Source of the DNA: Acidobacteriota bacterium | GTDB lineage: Bacteria; Acidobacteriota; Terriglobia; Terriglobales; Acidobacteriaceae | Assembly (NCBI GenBank): GCA_021801945.1 | Contig: JAKABE010000009.1 | Location: 1 to 24,149 of the forward strand | DNA length: 24,149 nucleotides | Direction: 5' to 3' | Position numbers and translations under genes: made by a program | The notes under the pieces: generated by a model | The model's input: only the letters and a program-made list of their open reading frames with translations | Database searches by the model: none | Told to the model about the DNA's origin: nothing | Shown: one piece after another, positions 1-8,831 of the stretch | Layout: every line of letters begins with the position of its first letter | How positions within the stretch are numbered: the stretch's first letter is position 1

Positions 1-698
1 ACGTAAAGACTGGAATGAGCATCACGCTGCCGTTGGGCGAGCAGAAGGCAACGTTCCGCGTCCTCGGCGTCTTCTACGACTACGGAGACCAGGCAGGCCT
101 GATCCTTCTTGACTGGAATACCCTGCTGCGTTATCTGCCCGATCCGGCGCCGAGCAACCTGGCGGTTTATCTTAGGCCCGGCGCCAACCTGGAGCAATCG
201 CGGATCGCCATTCAAAAGGCGATTGGGAACAGCGATGTTCTGGTTTTCTCCAATCGTGAGCTGCGGCGCCGCGGCATTCGCGTCTTCGATCAGACATTCG
301 CGATTACCTACGCCTTGGAGGCGATTGCGATTCTCGTCGCGGTGGGGGGAATTGCGGGATCGCTGGCTTCGATCGTGATCGACCGCCGGCGCGAATTTGG
401 GGTGTTGCGCTTCCTGGGAGCAACGGGGCGGCAGATCCGCCGGCTCATTCTGGTTGAAGCCGGGCTCATCGGCCTGCTGGCAAGCGCCATCGGGCTGGCG
501 CTTGGGATTGTGCTGTCGCTCGTGCTCGTGTACGTAATCAACAAGCAATCGTTCGGATGGACGATTCAATTTCACTGGCCCATTGAGGTGCTGCTGCCCG
601 CGATGGCCGTTGTGTATCTGGCGACGGTTCTGGCCGGACTCTATCCGGCGCGTCTCGCCGTGAGGACGCATCCCATCGAGGTGATCCATGAGGAGTAG
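1..698 (+). CDS. ABC transporter permease, FtsX-like, C-terminal part (5' end outside window)
   Basis: The reading frame is open from the first bases of the window, so the start lies upstream and only about 230 C-terminal residues are seen. They comprise the end of an extracytoplasmic domain, followed by a canonical FtsX/MacB-type membrane module: a first helix (FAITYALEAIAILVAVGGIAGSL), the cytoplasmic RRREFGVLRFLGAT loop, two more helices, and the closing LYPARLAVRTHPIEVI motif that ends many such permeases. The protein would work in the inner membrane with an ATPase encoded upstream. The stop codon overlaps the next gene by 11 bases, implying translational coupling. The lipocalin-like partner downstream suggests an AttEFGH-like lipid or lipoprotein-linked exporter rather than MacB antibiotic efflux; that assignment is inference from context. 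Confidence 0.88.
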   Translation, partial: VKTGMSITLPLGEQKATFRVLGVFYDYGDQAGLILLDWNTLLRYLPDPAPSNLAVYLRPGANLEQSRIAIQKAIGNSDVLVFSNRELRRRGIRVFDQTFAITYALEAIAILVAVGGIAGSLASIVIDRRREFGVLRFLGATGRQIRRLILVEAGLIGLLASAIGLALGIVLSLVLVYVINKQSFGWTIQFHWPIEVLLPAMAVVYLATVLAGLYPARLAVRTHPIEVIHEE

Positions 699-1782
699 GT
701 GGAAGAGCCGATGGATGGGATGGCTGCTCCTGGGTGTTGTGGCTGCATCGGCGCAGGAGTACAAGCTGGCCTTGCCGGGTTACAAGTTTCAATTTCCGCG
801 CGATTACTTCAATCACGAGCAGTATCAGACGGAGTGGTGGTATTACACCGGAAACGTGCGGACACGGGACGGGCGCCGCTTCGGTTTCGAGCTGACATTC
901 TTCCGGCAGGGAGTTTCGCGCGCCACGAATCCCGATCCCTGGTATGTCGATGACTTATGGATGGCGCACCTGGCTGTAAGCGACATCGGCGGGCAGCATT
1001 TCTACCACGAAGAGCGGCTCAATCGCTCGGGACCGGGCATCGCCGGAGTGGACGCGAAGAGCGGAGTGATCTGGAATGGCAACTGGCAGGTGCGCATCAC
1101 CAGGCAGGAAGAGGACCTGCGCGGCATTGGCCGGGATTTTGGCTTTAAGTTGAAGCTGGTTCCGATGAAGCCGCCGGTGATTCAGGGCCAGAACGGCGTG
1201 AGCCGGAAGGCGGCCGGCGTGGGCCACGCTTCGCATTACTATTCGCTGACGCGGTTGCGCACCAGCGGAACGATCGATGTACAGGGAAAGACTTACCAGG
1301 TAGAAGGAACGTCGTGGATGGATCACGAGTTTTTCACCGGGTCCATGGCGGCCGATGAATCGGGATGGGACTGGCTGAGCGTGCAGTTCGACGACGGTTC
1401 GGAGCTGATGCTCTACCAGATGCGGCACAAGGATGGCAGCATCGATCCTTATTCGTCGGGTAGCTACGTAAACGCGCAGGGGAAGAGCCAGTTTCTCTCC
1501 TCGCGGGACTTCACGATGACGCCCGCCGGTGAAACGTGGACCAGTCCAGAGACCAAGGCGGCGTATCCGCTGCGCTGGCACGTCTCTGTTCCGGTGCTGC
1601 ACCTGGCCTTCGAGGTGACAACGCCGCTGCGAACGCAGGAGATGACGGGCAAATTTGGGCCCAGCTATTGGGAAGGAGCCATCGATGTTGGCGGCACGCG
1701 CGGAAAGTCAAAGGCGCGCGGCGAGGGTTACCTGGAGATGACCGGCTATGCGGAGCCCGGCAGGCAAGTGCTTCCGCAATGA
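688..1782 (+). CDS. Secreted CrtC/AttH-type lipocalin-like protein
   Basis: A 364-residue protein with an N-terminal signal peptide (MRSRWKSRWMGWLLLGVVAASA, probably cleaved near residue 22). The mature part begins with the family hallmark FPRDYFNHEQYQTEWWYYTGN and contains GTSWMDHEFF in the second half, both typical of the carotenoid 1,2-hydratase-like/AttH (former DUF2006) family of two lipocalin-like barrels. Family members are often labelled secreted hydrolase or carotenoid hydratase, but their true substrate is mostly unknown; a lipid ligand is the usual guess. The start is well supported: GAGGTGAT lies just upstream of ATG 688, inside the end of the permease gene, with which it overlaps by 11 bases. 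This pairing with an FtsX-type permease is the same as in Agrobacterium att loci. No carotenoid genes are visible nearby, so I do not call it CrtC. Confidence 0.85.
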   Translation: MRSRWKSRWMGWLLLGVVAASAQEYKLALPGYKFQFPRDYFNHEQYQTEWWYYTGNVRTRDGRRFGFELTFFRQGVSRATNPDPWYVDDLWMAHLAVSDIGGQHFYHEERLNRSGPGIAGVDAKSGVIWNGNWQVRITRQEEDLRGIGRDFGFKLKLVPMKPPVIQGQNGVSRKAAGVGHASHYYSLTRLRTSGTIDVQGKTYQVEGTSWMDHEFFTGSMAADESGWDWLSVQFDDGSELMLYQMRHKDGSIDPYSSGSYVNAQGKSQFLSSRDFTMTPAGETWTSPETKAAYPLRWHVSVPVLHLAFEVTTPLRTQEMTGKFGPSYWEGAIDVGGTRGKSKARGEGYLEMTGYAEPGRQVLPQ

Positions 1783-1876
1783 TTGCGAGAAGTACACAAG
1801 TTCGATCCCGCAGGCGCTGCTCAATAGACTCACCTTGACGCCAGCCTCGGGCGGTTCGTAACATGACGAGGTTCGC

Positions 1877-4153
1877 GTGAGAGGTCTCAAAGTGCCACTC
1901 TATTCTGTAAGCCGTCTGTTCTCTTTTGCGGCTGCCGCTTGTCTCTCCTTTGCGCTTGCCGTCTTCGCGCAATCCTACGCCCCAGAGCAGACCGCGGCGC
2001 ATCACCGGCCCTGGATGAACAAGTCGCTTTCTCCGGACCAGCGTGCTGACCTCGTGATCCAGCAGATGACGCTGGAGGAAAAGCTGAACTTCGTCCACGG
2101 CACGGGCTGGAACGGTCTGCGCGAACACGCGGAGGTTCCTAAGGGCTCGCTGGGCGGAGCCGGATATGTGGAGGGAGTGCCGCGGCTGGGCATCCCGGGC
2201 ATCAACATGGCCGACTCAGCCGTCGGTGTCCGGCTCTCCGGGGCCGGCAGCCACTATGCCACCCTGCTGCCTTCTGTGCTGGGCACCGCCAGCAGTTGGG
2301 ACCCTAAGGCCTTCTTCCTCTTTGGTGATGTGATCGGCCGCGAGCTGCGTGAAAACGGCTATAACATGTCCATCGGCGGCGGCGTCGATCTGGCGCGCGA
2401 TCCTCGCAACGGACGCAACTTCGAGTACGCTGGCGAGGATCCGCTGCTGGCCGGCACCACGGTGGGGAACATTGCCAAAGGCGTGGAGTCAAACCAGGTG
2501 ATGGGTGACGTCAAGCATTACGCCCTCAACGACGAGGAGACCGGGCGCACCATCTACAACGCCGAGCTGACCGAGCGCGCGGCGCGCGAAAGTGATCTGC
2601 TGGCATTCCAAATCGCGATCCAGATGGGCCATCCCGCCGGAGTCATGTGCTCCTACAACCGGGAGACCATCACCCCGGCCAACACCAGTGCCGATTGGTC
2701 TTGCCAGAACGACTATCTTCTCAATCAGGTGCTGAAGAAGGATTGGGGATTCCAGGGGTTCGTCCTCTCCGACTGGGGCGGAACGCACTCCGCTGTGCAC
2801 GCTTTTATGTCCGGCCTGGACCAGGAAGAACCCGGCTCGGTCTATCTCGGCGAACCTCTAAAGAAGGCGATCGAGGCTGGCCAGGTTCCCATGTCGCGCC
2901 TGAATGACGCGGTGCACCGTGTCTTGCGCAGCATGTTCGCCGACGGCGTCATTGACAATCCGCCGCAAGCCGAGGAGGTCAATCCCTTCCTGGGCCGCCG
3001 CGATGCCGAACACATCGCCGACGAGGGCATAGTCTTGCTGCGAAACGAGGATCATATTTTACCGCTTTCAGCCGGCAACATCCATTCCATCGCTCTGATT
3101 GGCGGCCACGCCGATGTGGGTGTGCTGTCGGGCGGCGGTTCCGCGCAGGTGGACGCGCCGGGCGGAGGCGCTGTGAATCCACATCCGGGTTCCGCGCATT
3201 GGATGGAGCATGTTTGGTTCCCGTCCTCGCCGGAGCGCAACATCCGCCGGCACGATCCCAGCGCCGATATTCGGTTTAACGACGGCAGCGACGTTCAGGC
3301 CGCGGCGGTGCTGGCCGAGAAGTCGCAGATCGCCATTGTTTTTGTCACGCAGTGGATGAGCGAAGGCATGGACCGGCCCACGATCGAGCTGCCCGACAAC
3401 CAGGATGCGCTGGTCGAAGCCGTCGCCAAGGCCAACCCCCACACGATTGTTGTGATCGAGAGTGGTGGTCCGGTCGCTATGCCCTGGGTCAATCAGGTTC
3501 AGGGCATCGTTGAAGCATGGTTTCCCGGCATCGGAGGCGCGCAGGCCCTCGCCGGCATTCTCTTTGGCGACGTCAATCCATCGGGACGCCTCGCCATTAC
3601 CTTCCCCAAAGACGACGCGCAGCTTCCCCGCCCGCAGGTTCCCGGCTTAGCCGCCGAAATGCAGGCCCGCCGCGCAGGCAGAGCAGCTCGCCGCCACCAA
3701 CCGTCACCCTTCGATGTCAATTACAACATTGAGGGCGCCCGCGTGGGCTACAAGTGGTTTGAGTCGCAGCACAAAGTCCCGCTCTTTCCGTTCGGCTACG
3801 GCCTGTCTTACACCACCTTTGCCTTCTCCCATCTCAGCGTGGATGCGGCGGCGCGTACGGCCACTTTCACAGTGAGTAACACAGGCGCGCGCGCCGGCGC
3901 CGAGGTCGCGCAGGTCTATGCTATTCTTCCTGCCTCGACGGGCGAAGACACCTATAAGCGCCTGGTCGGCTGGGATCGCGTGATTCTGGCTCCCGGCGAG
4001 TCGAAGACCGTCGCCGTCCCTATGAACGACCTCACGCTATCCGTTTTTGATGTGGCGAAGAATGCCTTCGTGATGGTCCCGGGAAGTTACACCATCGTCG
4101 CCGGTTCTTCCTCGGCCGATACCCCGCTTCACGCGACGTTGCACGTGGATTAG
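1877..4153 (+). CDS. Secreted glycoside hydrolase family 3 beta-glucosidase
   Basis: A complete 758-residue GH3 enzyme, expected to release terminal beta-linked sugars from oligosaccharides in the periplasm or outside the cell. The start is GTG 1877, preceded by GAGG five bases upstream; an ATG at 1863 is out of frame. Residues 1-31 form a signal peptide ending AVFAQ. The N-terminal barrel holds GGGVDLARDPRNGRNFEYAGEDP and VKHYALNDEETGR. The nucleophile is Asp299 in GFVLSDWGG. The alpha/beta sandwich follows, with SGGPVAMPWV and AWFPGIGGAQALAGILFGDVNPSGRL, then FPFGYGLSYTTFAF and a C-terminal fibronectin-III-like domain. Length and domain order are normal. A second, broken GH3 gene follows at once, so this was probably a two-gene saccharolytic unit. 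Substrate linkage cannot be told from sequence. Confidence 0.95.
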   Translation: MRGLKVPLYSVSRLFSFAAAACLSFALAVFAQSYAPEQTAAHHRPWMNKSLSPDQRADLVIQQMTLEEKLNFVHGTGWNGLREHAEVPKGSLGGAGYVEGVPRLGIPGINMADSAVGVRLSGAGSHYATLLPSVLGTASSWDPKAFFLFGDVIGRELRENGYNMSIGGGVDLARDPRNGRNFEYAGEDPLLAGTTVGNIAKGVESNQVMGDVKHYALNDEETGRTIYNAELTERAARESDLLAFQIAIQMGHPAGVMCSYNRETITPANTSADWSCQNDYLLNQVLKKDWGFQGFVLSDWGGTHSAVHAFMSGLDQEEPGSVYLGEPLKKAIEAGQVPMSRLNDAVHRVLRSMFADGVIDNPPQAEEVNPFLGRRDAEHIADEGIVLLRNEDHILPLSAGNIHSIALIGGHADVGVLSGGGSAQVDAPGGGAVNPHPGSAHWMEHVWFPSSPERNIRRHDPSADIRFNDGSDVQAAAVLAEKSQIAIVFVTQWMSEGMDRPTIELPDNQDALVEAVAKANPHTIVVIESGGPVAMPWVNQVQGIVEAWFPGIGGAQALAGILFGDVNPSGRLAITFPKDDAQLPRPQVPGLAAEMQARRAGRAARRHQPSPFDVNYNIEGARVGYKWFESQHKVPLFPFGYGLSYTTFAFSHLSVDAAARTATFTVSNTGARAGAEVAQVYAILPASTGEDTYKRLVGWDRVILAPGESKTVAVPMNDLTLSVFDVAKNAFVMVPGSYTIVAGSSSADTPLHATLHVD

Positions 4154-4204
4154 CGAGTTGCGGTTTCTGCTGTAGTTCCACTCAGTTACTTGAGAGCAGG
4201 CGAG

Positions 4205-5575
4205 ATGCGCATGAAAGCGAATTCGCTTTGTACTGCTCCATTACGAGTTCTTTCGAAGCAATTCTTTTTTTCTATCCTTCCCGATCGTGCTTGGCGGCGT
4301 CATGGTCGCTCCCGCTGCGGCTCAGCAGGCACATCTGACCCACGCGCAAGCGGTTGCGCACGCACGCGCCTTCGTGGCCAAAGTGACGCTTGACGAAAAG
4401 ATCACAGAGCTGCACGGAATCGGCAGCGCAACTCTGTTCCGCCCTGGTCCAGGGCATTCCGCGTCTTGGCACACCCGCGCTGCAAATGACCAACGGCCCG
4501 GCAGGGGTGGGCCCAGGGGGAGCGGGTCTGCAGAGGTCGGCCACAGCATTGCCGGCCCCCATCTCGCTGGCCGCCACCTGGGCCCCGAATCTGGCTGGCG
4601 AGTACGGCCGGGTTGAAAGCGAGGAGACGCGCGCAACAGGCTGTGCGCTGCTTGAAGGACCTGACGTTAACATTGCTCGTTCCCCACAGGGCGGCCGCGT
4701 CTTTGAGAGCTATGGGGAAGACCCCTAGCTGGATGCGCGTATTGCGGTCGCCAATATCGAGGGCATTCAGAGCACCGGCATCATAGCCACCGTCAAGCAC
4801 TTCATCGCCAACAATCAGGAGTCACATCGCTTCACTATCAATGAAGATGTCGGCGTGCGGGCGCTACGCGAAAGCTATATGCCTGCATTCAAGGCCGCAG
4901 TCCATTCTGATGCCCTGGATCGACGACGTCCTCGCCGTGCTTGAGGCATGGTAGCCGAGCGAAGAAGACGGCAATGAAGTGGCCGACGTGCTCACCGGTA
5001 AGGTCGATCCCTCCGGCAAGCTGCCGCTTACGTTCCCGCGCAGTGTTGGCCAGATCCTGGCCGCCAATCCTGAGCAATATCCGGGTGTTGACGGCACAGC
5101 GCACTACACCGAGGGAATCGACGTGGGCTATCACATCTACGCGGCGCGCGACATCAAGCCGCTTTTCCCCTTCGGCTTCGGACTGAGCTACACCACCTTC
5201 AGCTTCTGTGGCCTGAAAGTGACGCACGCTCCTGACAGCCACACCACCGCCGTCAGCTTCACGGTCACCAACACAGGCAAGTTTGCTGGGGCTGAAGTGG
5301 CGCAACTCTACCTAGGCTTGCCGCCCATCACCGAAGGTAATGAGCAGCCCATCCAGTTGAAGGGATTCCGCCGCATGATGCTGAATTCCGGTCAGTCAAA
5401 GACAGTCACGTTGACCCTCGACGCGCGATCATTCTCGTTTTGGTTGGTCAGTTCACACGAGTGGAAGATCACGCAGGGTACCATTCAAGTGATGGTTGGC
5501 GATTTCTCGGCCAACAAGCCGCTGAAAAGCACTCTCTCGGTGCGGCTGGAACTCGACCCGACTTGGCCCCCGAAA
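4205..5575 (+). pseudogene. Degenerate GH3 beta-glucosidase, catalytic core deleted
   Basis: A second GH3 gene carrying at least five lesions. The N-terminus (MRMKANSLC from 4205) and the signal-peptide core (IVLGGVMVAPAAAQQAH, near 4284) are in different frames, with a T7 run at 4265-4271 as a likely slippage site. A second frameshift lies around 4420-4450, before GIPRLGTPALQMTNGPAGV. An in-frame TAG at 4726 follows FESYGEDP. The sequence then continues as LDARIAVANIEGIQSTGIIATVKHF to FKAAVHSD, and jumps at about 4905 directly to LMPWIDDVLAVLEAW, so the stretch with the SDW nucleophile is missing. TAG at 4952 stands where the family has WYPG. The rest (VDPSGKLPLTFP, FPFGFGLSYTTFSF, fibronectin-III-like domain) is intact but runs into a foreign C-terminus. 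It differs clearly from the intact upstream GH3, so it is not a recent copy of it. Confidence 0.88.
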
Positions 5576-6259
5576 AGCGAGGGTTTCAGCTACTTTGAAG
5601 GCTACTTCTTTCGTCATCCGGAGAAGATGCGCGTGCGCGGCGTACAATCCAATCGCACCGTGTTCCTGCGCTTGCTGGCGGCAATCTCCAGGCGGGATCT
5701 GGACTGGAAAGAGATCGAAGAGATCGTCAAGTCCGATCCCATGCTTTACTATCGCCTGCTGCGTCACCTGAACTCGGCCCTCTTTGGCTTGCAGGGCGAC
5801 GTCAAGGATCTAGGCCAGGCGCTCATCATTCTAGGCGAAAACGAGGTGCGCCGCTGGTGCCAGCTGAGCGGCATGTTTGAGATGTCGCGTAACAAACCCT
5901 CCGATCTCGTGCTCGGGGCTCTCGTGCGGGCGCGCTTCGCTGAGTCGATCGCAGCCAGGGTGGACTGTGGGCAGGCGAACTTGTTCCAGGTTGGGTTGCT
6001 GTCGTTGATGGACGCAATTTTGGATATCCCCATGCGCGTGGTGCTGGAGGACATGCCGATGGATGAAGACGAAAGGATCGTTCTTTTGGAAAACAGGGGT
6101 CCGCTCTCTCCAGTCTATGAGCTCATGCTTGCCGTGGAAGCCGGCGCCTGGCCATGGATTGTTACCTTGTCATCCGAGCTTGGCATCGACCAGAATTTCG
6201 TTGCGCAGTCGCAGTGGAGCGCGATGGAGTGGGCCGAGTCGGTGGTAACGGGTTCGTAG
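4979..6259 (+). CDS. Fusion ORF: GH3 C-terminal domain joined to EAL tail and HDOD domain
   Basis: An uninterrupted 426-codon frame. Residues 1 to about 195 are the GH3 C-terminal region (VDPSGKLPLTFP, FPFGFGLSYTTF, fibronectin-III-like). From about residue 200 the sequence becomes EGFSYFEGYFFRHPE, which is the last strand of an EAL domain. A full HDOD domain follows (KEIEEIVKSDPMLYYRLLRHLNSALFG and ALIILGENEVRRWCQLSGMF), ending at VVTGS. The same EAL-end/HDOD order is seen intact in the gene at 12929-14194 (EGFAYFQGYYFCRP, RDPSLTVRLLRLANS). The junction lies near 5550-5585 and keeps frame. A GTG at 4979 is the first start after the TAG at 4952, with no clear ribosome site; ATG 5626 could instead start the HDOD part alone. 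Whether it is expressed is unknown. HDOD proteins act in bacterial signalling; a GH3-HDOD protein makes no obvious sense, so this may be a deletion scar. Confidence 0.6.
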   Translation: MADVLTGKVDPSGKLPLTFPRSVGQILAANPEQYPGVDGTAHYTEGIDVGYHIYAARDIKPLFPFGFGLSYTTFSFCGLKVTHAPDSHTTAVSFTVTNTGKFAGAEVAQLYLGLPPITEGNEQPIQLKGFRRMMLNSGQSKTVTLTLDARSFSFWLVSSHEWKITQGTIQVMVGDFSANKPLKSTLSVRLELDPTWPPKSEGFSYFEGYFFRHPEKMRVRGVQSNRTVFLRLLAAISRRDLDWKEIEEIVKSDPMLYYRLLRHLNSALFGLQGDVKDLGQALIILGENEVRRWCQLSGMFEMSRNKPSDLVLGALVRARFAESIAARVDCGQANLFQVGLLSLMDAILDIPMRVVLEDMPMDEDERIVLLENRGPLSPVYELMLAVEAGAWPWIVTLSSELGIDQNFVAQSQWSAMEWAESVVTGS

Positions 6260-6302
6260 GGACGTCTGGCGCAGATTGTTGGTCTTACGAGGAGCGGCGC
6301 GC

Positions 6303-6334
6303 CGGAGTTGCACTGGATGAGATCTGCAACTCCG
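6303..6334. repeat. Perfect 10-bp inverted repeat (stem-loop)
   Basis: CGGAGTTGCA at 6303-6312 pairs exactly with TGCAACTCCG at 6325-6334 across a 12-base loop. It lies 44 bases after the stop of the fusion ORF, between convergent genes, which suits a transcription end. No T tract follows on either strand, so an intrinsic terminator is only a possibility. Confidence 0.4.
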
Positions 6335-6376
6335 AAAGAATATCCCCACTTCCTTCGAGCAGTCGGGAATGAAAGA

Positions 6377-6398
6377 AGGGCGGATAGCTCCCCGCCCT
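6377..6398 (-). terminator. Probable terminator of the M61 peptidase gene
   Basis: AGGGCGG (6377-6383) and CCGCCCT (6392-6398) form a perfect 7-bp G+C-rich stem with an 8-base loop. On the minus strand the hairpin begins 16 bases past the peptidase stop codon and is followed by the pyrimidine-rich stretch TTCTTTC. The T run is short, so termination strength is uncertain. Confidence 0.4.
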
Positions 6399-6414
6399 CT
6401 ACTTACAGTCTGAC

Positions 6415-8376
6415 CTACTCTACCGGTGCCAAAATCGCGTCCAACCGATCAGGCATCCCCGGAATACGTTCTAGGTGCGGATAGCGCAGCCCGCCGTGGT
6501 AATCCACGTCCACGGTGTGCACTTTCCCATCCTTCTTCACCACAAAATGAATCGGCTCCGTGCTCTTTTCCGCGCCGACAATCGCTTCTTTCACCACATC
6601 GTCCGGTCCGCCAACATGGCCATCCAAGGCGTTTCCGTTCACCGCCAGAATTTGCATGCCCGGCGTCAGGCCGGCCTTAAAAGCAGGGCTGTCCCACTGC
6701 ACGGCGATTAGGGTTCCGTTGCGCCTCACACCGAAACCGATGGAGGTGGCGTAGCTGACGCCGCGGCGGGAACCGCTCTGCCTTTCCCACGATGGCTCAG
6801 TGTCGTTGTACACCAGCTTGTATCCGCCCTGGGTAAAGCCGGCCAGTGGCACCTGCGGATGCAACTCATAGATCCGGGTGCGCAAGAATCTTGCCCAGTT
6901 GTAGGGCTGTACCTTGTTCAGCGCCGCCACGATGTCGTTGAAGTCGTAGGTGTGGGTAATGAAGCTGCCGTTGTCGATCCCGTAGAACTCCTTTGCAAAG
7001 TCGTCGAGGGACTTCTTGCCGCCGCTCAACTCGCGGATCTTCGTGTCTGCGTCCAGCCAAATCAGCGCTCCTTCCATGTAGTAGTCTTCGGCGCGTTGCC
7101 AGCTTACCCAGCTTACCGGCCGCCGTTGGGAGAGAATCTCCTGGTTGGTGGTGTCGATCAGTGGCCGCCAGTTGCGGCCGGGGCTGACCTCGAAGCTGGC
7201 CGCGATCGCGGCCAGAACGTCGCGCGTCTCTTCTGGCGTTCTCATGCCCGAGCGCGCCGTCAGCACCTCGCCCCAGTACTGTGTCAGGCCCTCATAGACC
7301 CACAGCAGATCATCCTGCTCGGGCATGTTGAAAGCGGGTCTCCACAGGTCATTCGGCCGCCGGAACTTCCCGTTCCACGAATGCGTGTATTCGTGCGCCA
7401 GCAGGTCGCGGTCGTCTACACCGGCCTTCCAGTCGGTGAAGTAGTTGGCGTGAGTTCCATCCTCGCTCGACTGGTGATGCTCCAACCCCTGGCCGCCTAG
7501 CGTACCGCTCAGAGTGAATAGAAAATCATAGTGGTTGTAATGGTGCGAATCGAACAGCCGCTGCGCCTGCACCGCCAGGTTCTTGTGCACCTGCAGTTCT
7601 TCCGGCGTGATCGCCAGATCCTTTGCCTGATCGGCGAAGACATCCAGAAACACCTGGTTGTCAGGTCCTGTCGACAGGTTCACTCGCCGGTAAAATTCGC
7701 CTGCGGCCAGCGGTGAGTCCACCAGCGTGTTCAGCGTCGTTTCCTTGAAGTGAATCGTGTCGCCGTCCTTCGAATCCGTCTCCAGCGCCGTCGCATAATG
7801 CCAGCCTGGCGGCAGCACTACCGCTGGCGTCACGTGAATATCCCGCGCGAAGTGCCCCGCGGGATAGAGCACTACCGTATTCCACGAGAGATCCGCCATC
7901 ACGCGCGACATCGACACTCGCCCATCCTGGGGCTGAATCGGCGACAGATAGTCGAACTTTACAGCCAGGGAGTTTGCTCCGTCCGGCACACGCACGTGGA
8001 AGGCGTACACGTTCACCCGGTCGCGCACCCAGGGAATGCGCTGCCCATTGGCGGTGATCACCAGGCCCGCCGTGGCCTGGATCGGCCCCTCCGGCGCGTG
8101 GTAGCCGGGAAGCCACTGCGGATACAGCAGCGTCATCTTTCCGGCTCGCACGGGGATCGTTTCTTGAACCGTTGCTACGCGATCGATTGTGTTGGTCAGG
8201 TTCACAGTCAGCGCAATCGTGCCCGGATAGGGCGTGTCGGCCGGCGCAATCACGGCGGGAGGCAACGGCGCAGGTTGGGGACCGGCTGAACCCTGTGCCC
8301 AGGCTGAATGAATAAAGGCAGGAACGAAAGCCGCGGCAACGGCCACGGCAACGGTCAGACACCAGCGACGCATCAT
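6415..8376 (-). CDS. Secreted M61-family (glycyl aminopeptidase-like) metallopeptidase with PDZ domain
   Basis: About 653 residues from ATG 8376. The product starts MMRRWCLTVAVAVAAAFVPA and is a typical signal peptide ending SAWAQ; GGAG lies seven bases upstream. An in-frame ATG at 8439 with GAGGGA upstream is an alternative that would add 21 residues. The N-terminal beta domain is followed by the zinc site HEYTH (residues 328-332) with the downstream ligand in WVYEGLTQYWGE (Glu362), the family M61 arrangement. The C-terminus holds a PDZ domain (IGFGVRRNGTLIAVQWDSPAFKAGLTPGMQILAVNG). Family members such as Sphingomonas glycyl aminopeptidase cleave N-terminal glycine or alanine from peptides; the exact specificity here is unknown. 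It is expected in the periplasm and stands alone, convergent with the fusion ORF. Confidence 0.92.
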   Translation of the reverse strand: MMRRWCLTVAVAVAAAFVPAFIHSAWAQGSAGPQPAPLPPAVIAPADTPYPGTIALTVNLTNTIDRVATVQETIPVRAGKMTLLYPQWLPGYHAPEGPIQATAGLVITANGQRIPWVRDRVNVYAFHVRVPDGANSLAVKFDYLSPIQPQDGRVSMSRVMADLSWNTVVLYPAGHFARDIHVTPAVVLPPGWHYATALETDSKDGDTIHFKETTLNTLVDSPLAAGEFYRRVNLSTGPDNQVFLDVFADQAKDLAITPEELQVHKNLAVQAQRLFDSHHYNHYDFLFTLSGTLGGQGLEHHQSSEDGTHANYFTDWKAGVDDRDLLAHEYTHSWNGKFRRPNDLWRPAFNMPEQDDLLWVYEGLTQYWGEVLTARSGMRTPEETRDVLAAIAASFEVSPGRNWRPLIDTTNQEILSQRRPVSWVSWQRAEDYYMEGALIWLDADTKIRELSGGKKSLDDFAKEFYGIDNGSFITHTYDFNDIVAALNKVQPYNWARFLRTRIYELHPQVPLAGFTQGGYKLVYNDTEPSWERQSGSRRGVSYATSIGFGVRRNGTLIAVQWDSPAFKAGLTPGMQILAVNGNALDGHVGGPDDVVKEAIVGAEKSTEPIHFVVKKDGKVHTVDVDYHGGLRYPHLERIPGMPDRLDAILAPVE

Positions 8377-8831
8377 TGGCATACTCCACAAGCTATTTTT
8401 GGAGAATTGGAAACAGTCTACAGGAATCGCGTGCTTCATTGTTCCCTCGGCGCGGATATACCGCTGAACCTCAACGGGGCGGCCCGTTCTTTGCACACCG
8501 CACACCACTGACATTGCTGCTTCAGGCGCATGACTGCGCCCAGACGATTAACGAAACTTCGGCTCTCAATGGTTCCAGGGAAAATTCAGACCCTCTATTT
8601 AGACGTTCCCAAGTGCTGCTTATGGAGCCTTGCGATCACTAGAATTCCTCTTATAGCAGTTGAGGGCTATCTAGCCACTGCCTGGTGCAGCGTGGCCATC
8701 CAGGGTCGCTGCTTGCGTCAGTTGGTTCTCTGGAAGTCATGCCGGAGGTCAGCTTGTCGGGTACTTTCAGCCTCTGAGGGATTCATTCTGGCTTCCCCTC
8801 CGTACAGCCGGCCAACCGCTCAGAACGGCGT
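8377..8831. other. Gap without a recognisable gene
   Basis: About 450 bases lie between the peptidase start and the end of the transporter fragment. The short open frames here show no family motif, no signal peptide and no convincing ribosome site. The first 60-130 bases must carry the peptidase promoter and leader. I see no tRNA cloverleaf and no repeat array. Confidence 0.5.

Noticed and set aside
688..1782. Carotenoid 1,2-hydratase (CrtC)
   Set aside because: The fold family fits, but the gene is coupled to an ABC permease and there are no carotenoid genes nearby; the AttH-like label is safer.
1863..1880. ATG at 1863 as start of the intact GH3 gene
   Set aside because: It reads into TGA after five codons. 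GTG 1877 with GAGG upstream gives the signal peptide.
6859..7500. 213-codon plus-strand open frame
   Set aside because: Antisense to the M61 peptidase over its HEYTH region; no domain seen.
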